Shown piece after piece: positions 20,148 to 30,480 of a stretch of 64,000 nt of DNA. Source of the stretch: Cladopsammia gracilis (lineage: Eukaryota; Cnidaria; Anthozoa; Scleractinia; Dendrophylliidae); NCBI GenBank assembly GCA_022457155.1, contig JAJGOT010000438.1, positions 277,001-341,000 of the forward strand, read 5' to 3'. Under the pieces are notes generated by a model that was not told the DNA's origin, made no database searches, and saw nothing but the letters and a program-made list of their open reading frames with translations. Position numbers and translations under genes: made by a program. How positions within the stretch are numbered: the first letter of the stretch is position 1; every line of letters starts with the position of its first letter.

Positions 20148-22262
20148 GGAGGCTCGTACCCATTTCTCAAGTCCACACCCTTTCATTTTTAATGCGCTAT
20201 ATCTTTTGTAAAAGTGCATAAAAAGACAAGCCACTTTGCATGCAAACACACAATACATTGAACTTTATGGGAGTATAGGATTTGTTTACATCGGTGCTTC
20301 CATGGCAACGGAATGGTGATCCTCTGAAATTCACAAGTTGCGGAGTTTCTCTAGATCAAGAGAAATTTTTGTAAAACCCGCTAGTGGACTAATTGATTAG
20401 ACCATGGGCTTCAACTTGACAAAGTTTGAAAGAAATGTATGAGAGCGTTTTCGAAATTTTTAGGGATGAAGTTTTGGGGATTATAAATACAGTGAAAAAC
20501 ATACTATCGACATAATTGGCTAATATCTAAAGAAAATGATGCGCGATGGAGATGCAGTTTCATCTCATAGTAGTTTGATTCCATTTGAAATGGTGTGTGA
20601 AAAAGTGAGGGGGCTGCGTTGGCCGATTGCAAGAAAGAAGGATTTGATTAGCGTGCGTTCAGCTGCTCTTGTTGCCATTTTTGTATGTAATTTGGTCTAC
20701 GCCTACAAATGTGATGATAATTTGGAAACCGCGAGATAAATTTTTTTAAAAATTTGACAATCTCGAGATTGGTCATCAATTTATATGGACTGCAAGTTTC
20801 AAGGACATTGAAGATTTGCAAAGCAATAAAATAGGGCCTCCAATGTACCAATTTTTTCCCGCAGATTTTGTGTTTACAAGTGAGCTTCCTCATTATTCAC
20901 GGGTATTGTTTTCAAGTTTCATATGCACGTGCAAAACTTTACTAAAAAATTTATTTGCATCGAACAGAACGCTCGATTGCTTTCCGAAGAATTTTCCGAA
21001 ACATGCTAATAACTGGCTTGCGTTACGAATAGCAATGACAACAGTACTGATGAAGACAACGTCGGAAACGTCAAGTTTCATCAAGTGCCGGATGCAGAAA
21101 TAACACATTTATGATTGTCTCACTCTGGTTATTTGTTGCAATCGGCGTAGCATCATCTGTTCCTTATTTAGATATAAAATAGCGCAAAGCAGAATTCTCA
21201 GCTAAAATATAAAGTTGTCACGCTGTTCTTGCGTGTGACATATTAAGGAAACACTGTTTCTGCATTACGTTTATAAATTTCCAAATTGGGATATGTTCTT
21301 CTTGTCCTGCAATTTTAAAGAGACCCTCGGTATGGCTGCATTACAGCGTAATAGCGCAAAATCGAGTGCGTAATGTTATTACAATTCTCAAGCCAGCTAT
21401 TAGCATATTTCGGAAAATTCTTCGGAAAGCAATCGAGCGTTCTGTTCCGATGCAAATAAATGTTTTGCTAAAGTTTTGCACGTGCATATGAAACTCAAAA
21501 ACAATACTCGTGAATAATGAGGACGCTCACTTGTAAACACAAAATCTGCGGGAAAAAATTGGTTCATTGGAGGCCCTATTTTATTGCCTTGCATATCTTC
21601 AATGTCCTTGAAACTTGCAGGCCATTTAAATTGATGACCAATCTCGAGATTGTCAAATTTTTAAAAAAAATTATCTCGCGGTTTCTAAATTATCATCGCA
21701 TTCGTAGGCGTAGACCAAATTACATACAAAAATGGCAACAAGGGCAGCTGAACGCACGCGAATCAAATCCTTCTTTCTCGCAATCGGCCAAAGCAACCCC
21801 CTCACTTTTTCACACACCATTTCAAATGGAATCAAACTACTAGGAGATGAAACTGCATCCCCATCGCGCATCATTTTCTTTAGATATTAGCCAATTATGT
21901 CGATAGTATGTTTTTCACTGTATTTATAATCCCCAAAACTTCATCCCTAAAAATTTCGAAAACGCTCTCATACATTTCTTTCAAACTTTGTCCAGTTGAA
22001 GCCCATGGTCTAATCAATTAGTCCACTAGCGGGTTTTACAAAAATTTCTCTTGATCAAGAGAAACTCCGCAACTTGTGAATTTCAGAGGATCACCATTCC
22101 GTTGCCATGGAAGCACCGATGTAAACAAATCCTATACTCCCATAAAGTTCAATGTATTGTGTGTTTGCATGCAAAGTGGCTTGTCTTTTTATGCACTACA
22201 ACAAAAGATATAGCCCATTAAAATTGAAAGGGTGTGGACTTGAGAAATGGGCACGAGCCTCC
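20148..22262. mobile_element. 2115-bp TTAA foldback element, arms about 880 bp
   Basis: Begins GGAGGCTCGTACCC and ends GGGCACGAGCCTCC, flanked by TTAA at 20144-20147 and 22263-22266. The arms (about 20148-21030 and 21388-22262) are near-identical inverted copies. The loop is about 357 bp. Mirror ORFs occur in both arms because the arms are copies. A short acidic reading frame crosses the loop edge (NSNDNSTDEDNVGNV). Terminal GGnGGCTCG relates it to 1381-3360, but the arm sequences differ. Confidence 0.85.
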
Positions 22263-22962
22263 TTAAATTGAAGCTAGTAGATTGTCGAAGCATTTGTTTA
22301 CAGCTAAACTCTTTTGAGTTTAATTCTTGTGCTTTCGACCTTTTCACCTTAGTTAAGCTTAATATCATTACTTTACTGTTCTATATTGTGCAATTTTGGC
22401 TTGCATTTAAAACGGTTTCAATTTTGAATAATTAGGTTATATAAAACGTGCTTAAATTCCGTCGTTTCATGATTTCTTTCATCGAAGACAATCAGCTCGG
22501 CCTCGATGCGCTATTAATGGTTCGCGTTTTGCGTTTGAACAGAAACTTATGGAGATTTGAATAAAATTTTTCGAAAGAAGATTGTGTTGTCCATTTTTAT
22601 GTCTTTGTTCATTCATTACATAGGTTGAAAAGCGATTTTATGTAAACAAAACAAGACTTGAATTTTATATAGTTCTTACTTCACTCGCGTCGCCTTATGC
22701 AAATATGTTTGTGTATTTTTTGTAATTTTGATTTCCAAATCAGTTTCTCGGGCAATTTTTGACAAGCAACAACTGTATTTTATTTGGAAAGTAGTCGTAC
22801 TAGTTATTCCAGACGGAGAAAAAGTTGTTTTTGTGAACTTTTGTACGGTCTAAATGTACTGTGCAGACGGTCGCGTAATACTGTTTTTGAGAATTGCTAA
22901 AATTCAAAAATAGCCCGGTCGTCAATCTTAATTCTTGTGCTTCCGACCTTTCACCTTAGTTA

Positions 22963-23160
22963 AAGAGTCTGACCCACCCAGTTTGCATTGCGCGCTTCTC
23001 TTATTGTTGCGATAAGGCTCTATTCCATATTTGGGCAAGCATATCACCTCTTGCACGAGTGAATTTCTCATCTACAATACAGTATGGACTTTCGGCGGCC
23101 CTGAAAATGGCGGATGATCCAAAGTAGGCGCGCAATGCAAATTGGGTGGGTCAGATTCTT
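22963..23160. mobile_element. 198-bp MITE, TTA target duplication, empty site known
   Basis: AAGAGTCTGACCCACCC at the left and GGGTGGGTCAGATTCTT at the right are inverted. TTA flanks both ends (22960-22962 and 23161-23163). The paralogous repeat copy 1 is uninterrupted here (CACCTTTGTTAAGTTTCACC, about 7393). The 3-bp TTA duplication suits the PIF/Harbinger group. Confidence 0.8.
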
Positions 23161-23559
23161 TTAGTTTCACCTTAGTTAAGCTTGTTTAGAGAGCGACGCT
23201 GTTAGGCTCAGCCTATCTATATATTAGCTCTTTAAAGTAACCCCATAAAAGTCAAAATTTCACTTAGAGAAAACAGCGCTAAAAAAATATCGCGCGTCCT
23301 AGACAAACTTCCGGTCAAAAACGTCATAACGTCATTTCTCCGTTTTTTGGATGAAGGATCATTCTGAAACCTCCATTTTGACTCCCAAAACAAATTTCGA
23401 AAACATGGTCGATCTGAAGGTACGCTATAATTTTAAGTTGAAGGGCTTTTATGCATGTTTATACCTGAACATCCTGGCAGGGATAATATCAGGAAGGTCT
23501 GGCGGAGGAAGAGATTGCTATATCAACTATTCCTCATATTGAAACTGTTTTTATTTTAG

Positions 23560-23626
23560 GTTTCGTCGGTACCGTACGGACGAGCAGGAAAAAATACCTT
23601 TATCTGATTTCTCAGCTGGAATCCAG
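23560..23626 (+). CDS. Alternative cytoplasmic tail exon 1, copy B of the duplication
   Basis: The acceptor TTTTATTTTAG ends at 23559 and the donor CAG|GTCAGT starts at 23627. Spliced after the transmembrane exon it gives Arg followed by 22 residues: FRRYRTDEQEKIPLSDF and then SAGIQ. It is 67 bp against 61 bp in copy A, a difference of six bases that keeps the frame. The basic beginning suits a juxtamembrane segment. It lies 12.4 kb beyond the transmembrane exon with no second transmembrane exon between. It is therefore either an alternative 3' end of the same gene or a relic. Confidence 0.6.
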
Positions 23627-23751
23627 GTCAGTTTTCTCTGGCTTTACTGTGGCACCCACAGGAGGTTGGGCGAGAAAGCGGCTAGATATTGAATCGTTGC
23701 TTCTGGTTTAATTAACTACGTATCACAACTTTGTTTTTGTTTGTTTCACAG

Positions 23752-23817
23752 AATCATGTTATTTCTACCGAGGGAGAGGAATCAAATGGCAGTGCAACAA
23801 TGGAAACAACACTGTGA
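23752..23817 (+). CDS. Alternative terminal tail exon, copy B
   Basis: The acceptor TTTGTTTCACAG ends at 23751. It reads NHVISTEGEESNGSATMETTL and stops at TGA (23815-23817). The frame is the one predicted by the upstream B exon. Against copy A the substitutions leave the ORF open. The C-terminus ETTL fits a class I PDZ ligand (T-x-L), whereas copy A ends ETEV followed by an extra Trp. Confidence 0.6.
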   Translation, partial: NHVISTEGEESNGSATMETTL

Positions 23818-24390
23818 TAATTGTTCAGTCGATATTTGAGAACATTTCTATTGTAGTTACAATCGAGAGGAAGCATTTAAACCATGTTGCAGATCGGACA
23901 ACATAAAATCAAGTTTAAAAAATATCATGTAATCTTTCAATTTTCTCGAAAAGTCATTGTTTAGGAAACTTTTGTTTTGCTAGTTTTCGCGGTGTAATTT
24001 GAGTCGTCTGCGTCGGTGGGGGAGCGACATTTTGTAAGCAGACATTTTTGGGTATTTTGTTATATTCGCTTGATTCGCTTTTCGCTTAAACGTTTATTCA
24101 TTTTATTAACTCTTCGAAGGGAGATTTATTTGCTTTAGCTTTCGCACCAATATTTAGCCATATTTACCCAAACATATATACACCGTTTTGACAAAAACAA
24201 ATTGTAGGGTATTCATTCTAAATCAATGCGAGGTGAAAGGTAAAAGGACCGCCACTGCAAAAACCGGATTACAATTTGCAATCAATTTCGGAAAGAACAA
24301 GATACCGAATTAAAGGCCGGTCCCATTTACTATCACCTTCGCATTTGATAATTATCCGCTATTTAATCGTTTTCATAATTTTGCTTATTA

Positions 24391-25149
24391 CCGAGCTTAA
24401 GCAAACACAACGAAAACGAGAACGACTACGAGAATATGACGTATACACCTAAAACGACAACGACAACTCTGAGTGTTAGTGTTTAAAACCATGACATCTT
24501 TTAAAGAAATTCGCGAGTTTCTTGTGTTGTGCTGTGCCGAAGATATATTTGATGACGAAGAGTTTCTTCTTGTTTATGACTTCTACAGTTACCAGATTTC
24601 CCGTACGATTCATATCCACCGTTTGATCTTCACGCAATGGAAGATTCTGAATGTCTTGCCGAGTTTCGAGTGCACAGGCGGGATATTCCTTTGCTTGCCG
24701 ATGCACTTCAAATCCCAGCAACCTTTCGCTGTCGGCAGCGTTCTGTATGCGAAGGAATCGAAGGACTGCATGTATCCTTGTACATACGCATACATGATAC
24801 CACGGTTTGCTTCCATGTTTGAAACGTTCTCTCAACAGAATGAGCAAAACAGGTTATTTTCTACTAAACTATTTACACTCAACGATATCAAATTCAAACA
24901 GCTGCTTTTACTGATATTTAATGTTGCATTTGGTGTTAAACAAGTTCAAATAAAACGATATTTGGCTCTAAATTGGACAATTAAACTTACGTTTTCGCGA
25001 GGACGACCAAACCACACTTTTCCCGTCGTCGACGAAAGCACGAGGACGAGAAGATAGGTACAGACATGCGCAGTGGGTCGTTAAGCGGTAGATTTTACTT
25101 CCGGTCGTCGTTGTTCTCGTAATCGTTGTGGCTGCTTTTAAGTTCTCTA
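24391..25149 (+). mobile_element. Degenerate PIF/Harbinger element
   Basis: Inserted in copy B between TTTGCTTATTA and ATTCGCTTAAAGTAG; copy A lacks it (13165-13190). The ends carry imperfect inverted repeats: CACAACGAAAACGAGAACGA at the left and the reverse complement of CACAACGATTACGAGAACAA at the right. The interior has a transposase N-terminal remnant. Confidence 0.65.
24491..24830 (+). pseudogene. Harbinger transposase, N-terminal remnant with frameshifts
   Basis: ATG at 24491 starts MTSFKEIREFLVL and continues to DDEEFLLVYD. The frame then shifts (about 24590) to YDSYPPFDLHAMEDSECL, AEFRVHRRDIPLLADALQIP and CRQRSVCEGIEGL. It shifts again (about 24775) to YPCTYAYMIPRF. The pattern of an N-terminal helical region followed by a GIEGL...YPC...MIPRF segment matches Harbinger-type transposases. 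The catalytic DDE part is absent. At least two frameshifts make it non-functional. Confidence 0.65.
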
Positions 25150-25429
25150 TAATTCGCTTAAAGTAGTTAGACGTTTTCCATGTGTAGAAACGGACAAGAG
25201 AAATTACAGTATCAATCACAGCCTTAAGGCAATCGTCCTTTGGACGAGTAGAGGATTCCCTTGATGCATCTTTGTTCCAAGCATATATGGAATACAATTG
25301 TAAACAAACAGCCTAAATTGACCTTTGTGGCCTGAATTGATTGTTTCTCTTTTCGGTTTTCTACAACACACTTTCAATTTTAAGGTTATATGCTTATGGT
25401 ACTGGAATAGTTACATATATATCACGAAT

Positions 25430-25991
25430 AGTCAAATTCGGCTAACGCATTGTTGTACCCAATTCAAACCTTTTGGGATTAGAAGTCTTTGTTCGTCATA
25501 TTTCCATATCAATGAAGCATTGTCATGGAAATTATATGGAAATATTGTGAACAAAAAATCTTATTTCCAGAAGGTTTGAATTAGGGGTGGGGAATGGTAA
25601 ATCCGAGACTCGCCGAGACGCCGAGACCCTTGTTTCAAAATCCGAGACAGCGAGCGCAGCTACGTTATAAAATCCGAGCCCGAGACCCAATGCGGGAAAA
25701 AACCGAGCCCGAGACTTAGTGCCAAAAAATATCCGATTCACCTATTAACACAGCAAACAAAGATGAAGAACGAGAATGGTTGACAAAAGTATCCGAGACT
25801 CCGAGACCTTGAGGAAAAGAATCCGAGACTCCGAGACAGAAAAAGCACTAGCCAAACGAGACTTTGAGACTTAAAACAAAAAACTGCCGAGATTTCGAGA
25901 CGGGACCAAAATTTTCCGAGACCCACGATTTTTAAGGTACCATTCGCCACCTCTTGAATTGGGTACAACAAATCGTTAGCCGAATTTGTCT
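25430..25991. mobile_element. MITE with 37-bp TIRs, empty site in copy A
   Basis: AAATTCGGCTAACG and GTTGTACCCAATTCAA at the left are mirrored at the right (TTGAATTGGGTACAAC, CGTTAGCCGAATTT). Copy A reads straight through CACGAATTGTTCTAG (about 16638). The element itself has been invaded by 25584-25953. Confidence 0.75.
25584..25953. mobile_element. hAT-like MITE with internal CCGAGAC minisatellite, nested
   Basis: GGGGTGGGGAATGGTA at the left and TACCATTCGCCACCTC at the right are inverted. The flanking 8-mers TTGAATTA (25576) and TTGAATTG (25954) differ at one base, which suits a hAT 8-bp duplication. Inside, CCGAGAC / TCCGAGACTCCGAGAC words repeat more than fifteen times. It sits inside the MITE 25430-25991. 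Confidence 0.7.
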
Positions 25992-26115
25992 ATTGTTCTA
26001 GTACGCTTAGATAAATATTAGCTATTCGCGGGAAAACGATTCTGTATTGGAAAATAAGTGGCAAATTGTTTAAACGAAATTCAAGTTCCCAACCTAACGC
26101 GTAGGTGTTGTTGAG

Positions 26116-26530
26116 GAGCATTTTTTAGATATAGTGTGACTCCATTTTACGAGTTTTGCCTTTGCTATATTTTACATAAGTTGAGACAGATATTGTTTGA
26201 TTCCATTTAGGAGCATTTTTTAGATATCGTGATTCCATTTTACGAGTTTTGCCTTTGCTATATTTTACATAAGTTGAGACAGATATTGTTTGATTCCATT
26301 TAGGAGCATTTTTTAGATATCGTGATTCCATTTTACGAGTTTTGCCTTTGCTATATTTTACATAAGTTGAAGCAGATATTGTGTGATTCCATTTAGGAGC
26401 ATTTTTTAGATATCGTGATTCCATTGTAAAGTTTTGCCTTTGCTATATTTTACATAAGTTGAGACAGATATTGTGTGATTTCATTTTACAAGTTTTACCT
26501 TTTTTATATTTTACATAAGTTGAGAGTTTT
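26116..26530. repeat. 93-bp tandem repeat, about 4.5 copies
   Basis: The unit runs from GGAGCATTTTTTAGATATCG through TTTGCCTTTGCTATATTTT to TTTGATTCCATTTA. The period of 93 bases is 31 codons, so a minus-strand ORF (26125-26424) stays open through the array (repeat word KYSKGKTRKMESRYLKNAPK). The last copies are divergent. Coding is unlikely because there is no unique flanking ORF. Confidence 0.9.
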
Positions 26531-26593
26531 AACTACAAGGTCTAAGAAAATAACTTAGTTAACAAGCTACAAACATCAGTACTTCAACAGTCA

Positions 26594-27490
26594 TGTTAAG
26601 GCCAGCCCGTAACTAAGCAACGCGCACGAGTGTATAAAAGTACGACGTGAACTGAAACACATCCCGACTACAAATTATGCAACCTAGAAATTTTCCCACG
26701 AGAAAGATCTTAATCGTAATCCCTCCGCTTTTGTTGGCTACACCCGGGCCACTTTTGCCTGACGAAATTAATTACTTTTTCTCTTAACACTTAAGCAACT
26801 TTTGTCTTGTTAATCCAGCTAAAGTAATTAATTAAGTTGTTTTGCAAAGTCAATGGTCTGGTCGTCTCAATTAATTCATGTGCAACTTGTTTTAGAAAAC
26901 ACCTTAAGTAATTATGATATCCTAAGTTATTATGGCTAATTTACCAGCAAGAACTGTGGAACTTGTGTTCCATTTGCGACAAGAACAGCTGAACACTTTA
27001 ATTGGTTGTTTACAGGTAGTTATATTAATCACGGTCAGCGTCCTTTTCACAAACTAAGCTTTTGTTATCTAAATAGTGTAATCAAGTTAAACAGATCACT
27101 ACCCGAAAAGTACAGCGCACTTATTCCAGTAACCATGCAGTGATTGGGATCAAAACATGGTCGATTGAAAATAACTCTCGTTACTCCAATATTTCACCGT
27201 TGAGTTTGCAGTTATTTAGGTTTTATTAGCGAAACCCAAAATAGCGGCTGTAATCCCTCAAAGAACGCTGTTGTTTCTATGAACACACTTGAAAAGTCAC
27301 TAAGTTTCGACCAGTCACAGCGGGTTGCAGGGGATTCGAATGCGCTCTACTTTAGCGTGGGTCTGTCAAGGAAAAGTTAGTTGAGGCGCGGACGCAGACC
27401 AGAGCAGGCGAATAAACTTCTCAACAAAAGTCATTCTACGCGTAGTCAGAAAGACTAGAAACGCCACTCAAGTCAAAAACCCCTCCAACA
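26594..27490 (+). mobile_element. Candidate 5' LTR of a gag-encoding retrotransposon
   Basis: The block begins TGTTAAGG and ends CTCCAACA (TGTT...AACA termini). It contains TATAAAAG at 26634. TTTTGGTGAGAATC follows and could be a primer-binding site. It lies 0.2 kb upstream of the gag remnant. The partner LTR is not in the window, so the boundaries rest on termini only. Confidence 0.45.
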
Positions 27491-27697
27491 TATTTTGGTG
27501 AGAATCTACAAAGGTCCCTGTACTTTCCACAGCCAAATAAGAACTGTGAGTTTTAATGTGTTTCTGTTGTTAGAAAATTAGGGAAAACCAAGCCAAACCC
27601 TAAGTAGCGCGGCCCTTAAGCATTTTCAGTACTCTGAAAACACAGCAGTCGCGAGGACGAAACAGTTCTTTTCGGAACTATAATAGTAACGAGCGCA

Positions 27698-29335
27698 ATG
27701 TTTTGTCTAGTTTTCTTAGTTTTCCATTTTGTACACGCGCGCGCAGGCTTCACTTTTCCCGCAATGCCCACTAACCGTGGTCCGAGTAACGATTTTTTCA
27801 TTTCTGTGGGACGTAGCTACGTTTTTACTCGGGTGACTCCCTACACACTTTCCACACTGTTGACACGAAACAAATTCAAACTTTTCACGGCGCTAAAAGC
27901 GACCGCACCTAAAGAAACCGAGTATTGCGACGGCACTTGTTTTTTATCTGATTCAGCAGACAATTTGGTTCAATTGGCTTCGCCGGAAGACAGCGAGTCA
28001 CCAACTTTAGATCAAACAACTCAAACACACTCCAGGAAGATTCATCGCCAGCACTTGAGCAGATTTCTTGTCAATATCCCGACAACCAATTTTCCACCGT
28101 ACATTCGTGCATGGGTCGAAAATCATTCTATAGTTCCATCCTCGGTTTACTCGGACGATTCAGATAATACTGACCCGAATCTATAGTGTTGTATTTTTTG
28201 AGCGAAAACTTTCAACTTTCCGATACACAATCTACCAATTCTAAGTGGAATCAAAGAATTGGCAGATATGTTATCAGCTCACAATAAAGAGCAAGCAGAC
28301 CAGTGGAAATCGAAAATCTGAGCATTAACAAAGACCTTAGATAAAACATTCCACACCGACGTTTTCAGCGACAAATTCCATGATGCCAAAATTTTCTGGT
28401 TCAGAGTCAGAAGACGTCTCGGGGGTTTTTAGCCAACCAATTTTAACAGGGCTGTGCGTTTTTACAAGTTTAACGAGGAGCGCAAAGCAGAAGCACTACC
28501 ACTTTATCTAGCCTCTACGGCGAGCGTTTGGTTTACTACGACACCAAATCTTACCGGAAAGAATTTTGACTATCTAGCTGACGCGCTCAAAAAGCAGTTC
28601 CACACTGAATCTGACGTTACTACGGCAAAAATTACATGACCGTAAACAATTGCCGGCGGAAAGCGTTTCGGACTTTGCCGCGTCAATTCGGCGTCTTTAT
28701 CAGAGAATTAATTTGCCGCGCACGGAATGCGTTACTGCTTTTATCCAAAATCTAAGACCAGAACTAAAAAATTACGTTATATTACAGCGACCAGGTACCC
28801 TAGAACAGGCCGAAATGCACGCTCGCCTTAAGGAATCATTACCTGACCCTAAGCCCGTAGATCGTTTGACGAACTTTTAGATGCAATTACGAAATTACAA
28901 AATTCGCCCAAGCCAACACCCTCGCCAGTTGTAGCAGCCTTATGGCGGTTTGCCGTCAACGACAAAACCAACGTCGGGATCCACGAATTCCGTTTTCCAA
29001 TGGATCACCTCGACACACCCAACCTTGGGGACGACCCCACCTTCCTTAGGCTCTCCTACTCCGCAAACTTTAAACTAGCTTCGATCTCTTCAGCACGGGA
29101 ACGACAAGAGATCGGGACTGTTTCTTGCGTTACTAATGTTGATAGTACTAACATACCACACACACCTATAACTTCCACCACTACAGTCGCATCCACACAT
29201 CCACCGGACTTACTTGTATCCACACCTCCTCAGTCATCTACAAACACGACAACTATACCACACGTTGTTCCAGAACAAACTACTGACTCCAACGTCATTT
29301 CCGAACACACTGCTTCACCAAATGACACTGGCTAA
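27698..29335 (+). pseudogene. Decayed gag of a Ty3/Gypsy-type retrotransposon
   Basis: The first ORF (27698-28186, 162 codons) has a hydrophobic start and a Ser/Thr/Pro-rich acidic end. Recognisable capsid-type sequence follows in broken frames. FNRAVRFYKFNEERKAEALP and YLASTASVWF are in 28454-28639. After a frameshift near 28640 come RKQLPAESVSDFAASIRRLY, INLPRTECV, LRPELKNYVILQRP and EQAEMHARLKESLP (to 28880). This is the helical Retrotrans_gag arrangement. A Thr-rich ORF (29000-29335) may be the rest of gag. Protease, RT and integrase are absent, since the homology stops near 29340 where unrelated repeats begin. Confidence 0.6.
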
Positions 29336-29639
29336 AGGCGCGCGAGCTTACATTCCCGAGTAGGTGCGATGATGGCTCTAATAATTCAAACCCAAAACAA
29401 TATTTTGCTGTACGATCAGAACAACCGCCGGGCTTCAGGAGAAACAGCAAAAGGAACAAACTCCAGGTACAATAAGGGTCTCCATAACCCCGAGCCAAAC
29501 GCACAGAAATTAATTACAGTAACCACCGTCGCTGCCTGTACTGAAAGACTCTTTCTGCTGAGACTCGCAGTCAGAAATTTTCACAGAATATCGACAGAAC
29601 GTCTCACTCAAACCTCTGAAGAGTATTCAAAGTTCGTTT

Positions 29640-30110
29640 AGAAATGTCAAGCGATTCCCAAAATTATTTTGCTTTTCCAGTTGACGAAATATCCAAGCTT
29701 GGGCATACTATAAGAGATTCATAAGATCGCTATGTTCTCGACACTTAGAAAATTTCTGCACAGGCTAGGCAGTGACAAATTTTCATAGAATATTTCGTCA
29801 ACTAGAAAATCAAAATAATTTTTGGAAGCGCTTGACATTTTTAAACGAACATCGAATACTCTCAAGAGGTAAGAAAGAGCCTTTCAGTGAAAATTCTATG
29901 AAAATTTCTCACTGCCGGGCATTTAGTCTATTTGAGACCGTGCCCGGCTGCCTGTGCAGAAATTTTCCAAGTGTCGAGAACATAGCGATCTTACAGAGTA
30001 TGCCCAAGCTTGGATATTTCGTCAACTGGAAAAGCAAAATAATTTTTGGAAGCGCTTGACATTTCTAAACGAACATCGAATACTCTCAAAAGGTTTGAAA
30101 GAGCTTTTCC
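29640..30110. repeat. Inverted and direct repeats related to 15283-15540
   Basis: GTTGACGAAATATCCAAGCT and CAAAATAATTTTTGGAAGCG occur in several orientations, and the GTGCCCGGCTGCC / TGCCGGGCATTTAG words recur. The arrangement is a mosaic of partial palindromes. Overlapping ORFs are copies of each other rather than independent genes. Confidence 0.6.
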
Positions 30111-30171
30111 GTGAGAATTTTGCGAAAATTTCTGACTGCCGGGCATTTAGCCTATTTGAGACGCCACAGCG

Positions 30172-30240
30172 TTCTTCCATGGCAAGCACAAACATTGTGA
30201 AGATTAAACTCTTTCCAAAACCTGTAGGCAAAATGGCCAT
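30172..30240 (-). pseudogene. RecQ-like helicase fragment (Walker A)
   Basis: The minus-strand reading MAILPTGFGKSLIFTMFVLA has the helicase motif I pattern PTGxGKS. About 23 codons remain before the sequence passes into the palindromic repeat family. It is probably captured from, or abutting, a transposon-associated superfamily 2 helicase. It is too short to assign further. Confidence 0.45.
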
Positions 30241-30364
30241 GACGTCTCTTCCATAAAGTAATTTTTCCTCGCGAAGCGAGGGCCGAAGGCCCGTGCGTAG
30301 CGAGGTTAATAAATTTGGCGGCCGAAGGCCGCTCGGGTCTCGGGAGCTGAGCCGCGCTTATTTA

Positions 30365-30480
30365 TTTATAATTCAACACATTGATACACTGCCCAAATAT
30401 GGTAAAAAAGTTATCGATATGCGTTATGTCTACATGACGTTTAACCAGCGATGGCGGTAAATTTCGCATTTTGAAGGAAA
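30365..30480. repeat. Second copy of the 8010 repeat
   Basis: TATAATTCAACACATTGATA through TCTACATGACGT to GATGGCGGTAAATTTCGC matches 8017-8118. From 30487 a short plus-strand ORF begins MTAACNFVFFGEKVREL and then turns Lys-rich. Not recognised. Confidence 0.5.

Larger units (their letters stand above)
19665..23222. repeat. Dispersed repeat family R, copy 2, split by two insertions
   Basis: The left part, 19665-20143, matches 6468-6880. The right part, 22267-23222, matches about 6940-7475. Between and within are the foldback element 20148-22262 and the MITE 22963-23160. The right end reads CTATCTATATATT, as in copy 1. Confidence 0.6.
16905..26112 (+). repeat. Tandem duplicon, copy B, enlarged by insertions
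   Basis: The homologous blocks are about 16914-17240, 19305-19645, 23225-24130, 24330-24395, 25147-25430 and 25992-26112, in the same order as copy A. The material between them (17241-19300, 19650-23224, 24131-24330, 24391-25149 and 25430-25991) is absent from copy A and consists of inserted elements. The order A then B in the same orientation indicates a direct tandem duplication. Confidence 0.7.

Noticed and set aside
20816..21843. Pairs of ORFs of 64-108 codons on both strands (for example 20816-21103 and 21517-21843)
   Set aside because: They are mirror images produced by the two arms of the foldback element 20148-22262.
26125..26424. 99-codon minus-strand ORF with a repeated peptide
   Set aside because: It exists only because the satellite period is 93 bases. 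No unique coding sequence, start context or domain supports it.
27698..28186. Secreted host protein (hydrophobic N-terminus)
   Set aside because: It lies between an LTR-like block and unmistakable gag sequence, and is better read as part of a decayed gag region.
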